This document shows positions 63,528 to 64,000 of a stretch of 64,000 bases of DNA, one piece after another. The DNA is from Bacteroidota bacterium (lineage in GTDB: Bacteria > Bacteroidota > Bacteroidia > 2-12-FULL-35-15): NCBI GenBank assembly GCA_947449315.1, contig CANFRC010000005.1, positions 62,001 to 126,000 on the forward strand, read 5' to 3'. Within the stretch, counting starts at the first letter, position 1. Each line of letters opens with the position of its first letter. A program made the position numbers and the translations under genes. Below the pieces are notes generated by a model. The model made no database searches. It worked only from the letters and a program-made list of their open reading frames with translations, and was not told the origin of the DNA.

Positions 63528-64000
63528 ATGTTTACATTACTAAAAAAGGAAATCCGTAGTTTTTTAAGTTCACTGATTGGCTACATTGCGATTGGGGTGT
63601 TCTTATTGCTTATAGGCTTGTTCATGTGGGTGCTAGATTCTTCTTCAAGTAATAATTCCAATGTACTTGAAAGCGGTTATGCAAATATTGACCCTTTGTT
63701 CATTATTGCTCCTTGGGTGTTTTTGTTTCTTATTCCAGCTATAACAATGCGATCTTTTGCCGATGAAAAAAAATCGGGAACAATTGAACTTTTATTAACC
63801 CGTCCGCTTACCGATTTGCAAATTATTTTAGCGAAATATTTTGCCGGATTTATTTTAGTCCTTTTTTCACTTTTGCCAACTCTTATTTATTATTATTCAG
63901 TATACAAGCTAGGTAGCCCTGTTGGGAATATTGATACAGGAGGGATGTGGGGGTCCTACATCGGATTGTTGTTTTTAGGTGCGGCATTTGTTTCTATTGG
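63528..64000 (+). CDS. gldF: Gliding motility ABC transporter permease GldF, N-terminal part (3' end outside window)
   Basis: 157 codons from the ATG at 63528 to the window edge. The product starts MFTLLKKEIRSFLSSLIGYI, with a first membrane helix (YIAIGVFLLLIGLFMWVL), a periplasmic loop with LDSSSSNNSNVLESGYANID, and the ABC-2 coupling segment TMRSFADEKKSGTIELLLTR followed by PLTDLQIILAKYF. These are features of GldF, which with GldA and GldG forms an ABC transporter required for gliding in Flavobacterium. The right neighbour should be gldG; it lies outside the window. Confidence 0.9.
   Translation, partial: MFTLLKKEIRSFLSSLIGYIAIGVFLLLIGLFMWVLDSSSSNNSNVLESGYANIDPLFIIAPWVFLFLIPAITMRSFADEKKSGTIELLLTRPLTDLQIILAKYFAGFILVLFSLLPTLIYYYSVYKLGSPVGNIDTGGMWGSYIGLLFLGAAFVSI

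Noticed and set aside
1-64000. Search by eye for CRISPR arrays, transposases, prophage genes, toxin-antitoxin pairs and defence genes
   Set aside because: None found; the only tandem repeat is inside the collagen-like gene.

Overview
The window comes from the chromosome of a low-GC member of the Bacteroidota. The evidence is three secreted proteins with type IX secretion (T9SS) C-terminal sorting domains, the start of gliding gene gldF at the right edge, a DUF4290 gene next to murA, FucP-type sugar uptake, many SPII lipoproteins with FTSC/FTAC/MQSC lipoboxes, almost no Shine-Dalgarno sequences, and promoters of the Bacteroidota form TTTG-N18/20-TAnnTTTG. Genus cannot be fixed from the sequence.

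Layout. 1-2.8 kb: protein quality control (end of trigger factor, clpP, clpX). 2.8-9.7 kb, minus strand: VIT-type metal transporter, a lipoprotein, folA-thyA, a nucleoside transporter, a bifunctional-nuclease/UVR protein and etfB-etfA. 10-19.4 kb, plus strand: DUF4290, murA, a TlpA-like thioredoxin, grpE, dnaJ, a NatAB-like ABC exporter, ppx and a sigma-54 activator-type response regulator that lacks a DNA-binding domain. 19.5-28.8 kb, minus strand: a nine-gene surface-polysaccharide operon making UDP-GlcA, UDP-xylose, a dTDP-keto-sugar and very probably UDP-2,3-diacetamido-glucuronic acid, ending in a CpsB/YwqE-type phosphatase. 29-31 kb: outer-membrane protein plus Kdo transferase waaA.

31-42.4 kb is a catabolic cluster on the plus strand: sugar permease, ROK kinase, GH20 hexosaminidase, glycosylasparaginase, CutC-family protein, GH2 beta-mannosidase and GH92 alpha-mannosidase. 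Together these match the bonds of the core of an asparagine-linked (N-) glycan, so I read the cluster as an N-glycan scavenging locus without SusC/SusD. 42.4-46 kb holds a lipoprotein, a TerB-like protein, tRNA-Gly and tRNA-Leu, a T9SS protein, a collagen-repeat surface protein and a small secreted protein. 46-64 kb is mixed housekeeping: mutS, a GT-C membrane glycosyltransferase, a SpoU methyltransferase, an OmpA/TPR lipoprotein, folK with a deoxynucleoside kinase, two large T9SS proteins, a PolX relative with a ruined polymerase site, a GH3 acyl-amido synthetase-like protein, a second deoxynucleoside kinase and gldF.

No insertion sequence, prophage, CRISPR array, toxin-antitoxin pair or recognisable defence system is present. 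The most unusual points are the CutC protein embedded in the N-glycan locus, a 21-bp GC-rich near-palindrome inserted in frame in the WbpB-like gene, the polymerase-dead PolX, an intergenic double-motif hairpin at 58.3 kb, and MurA carrying Asp at the fosfomycin-target position.
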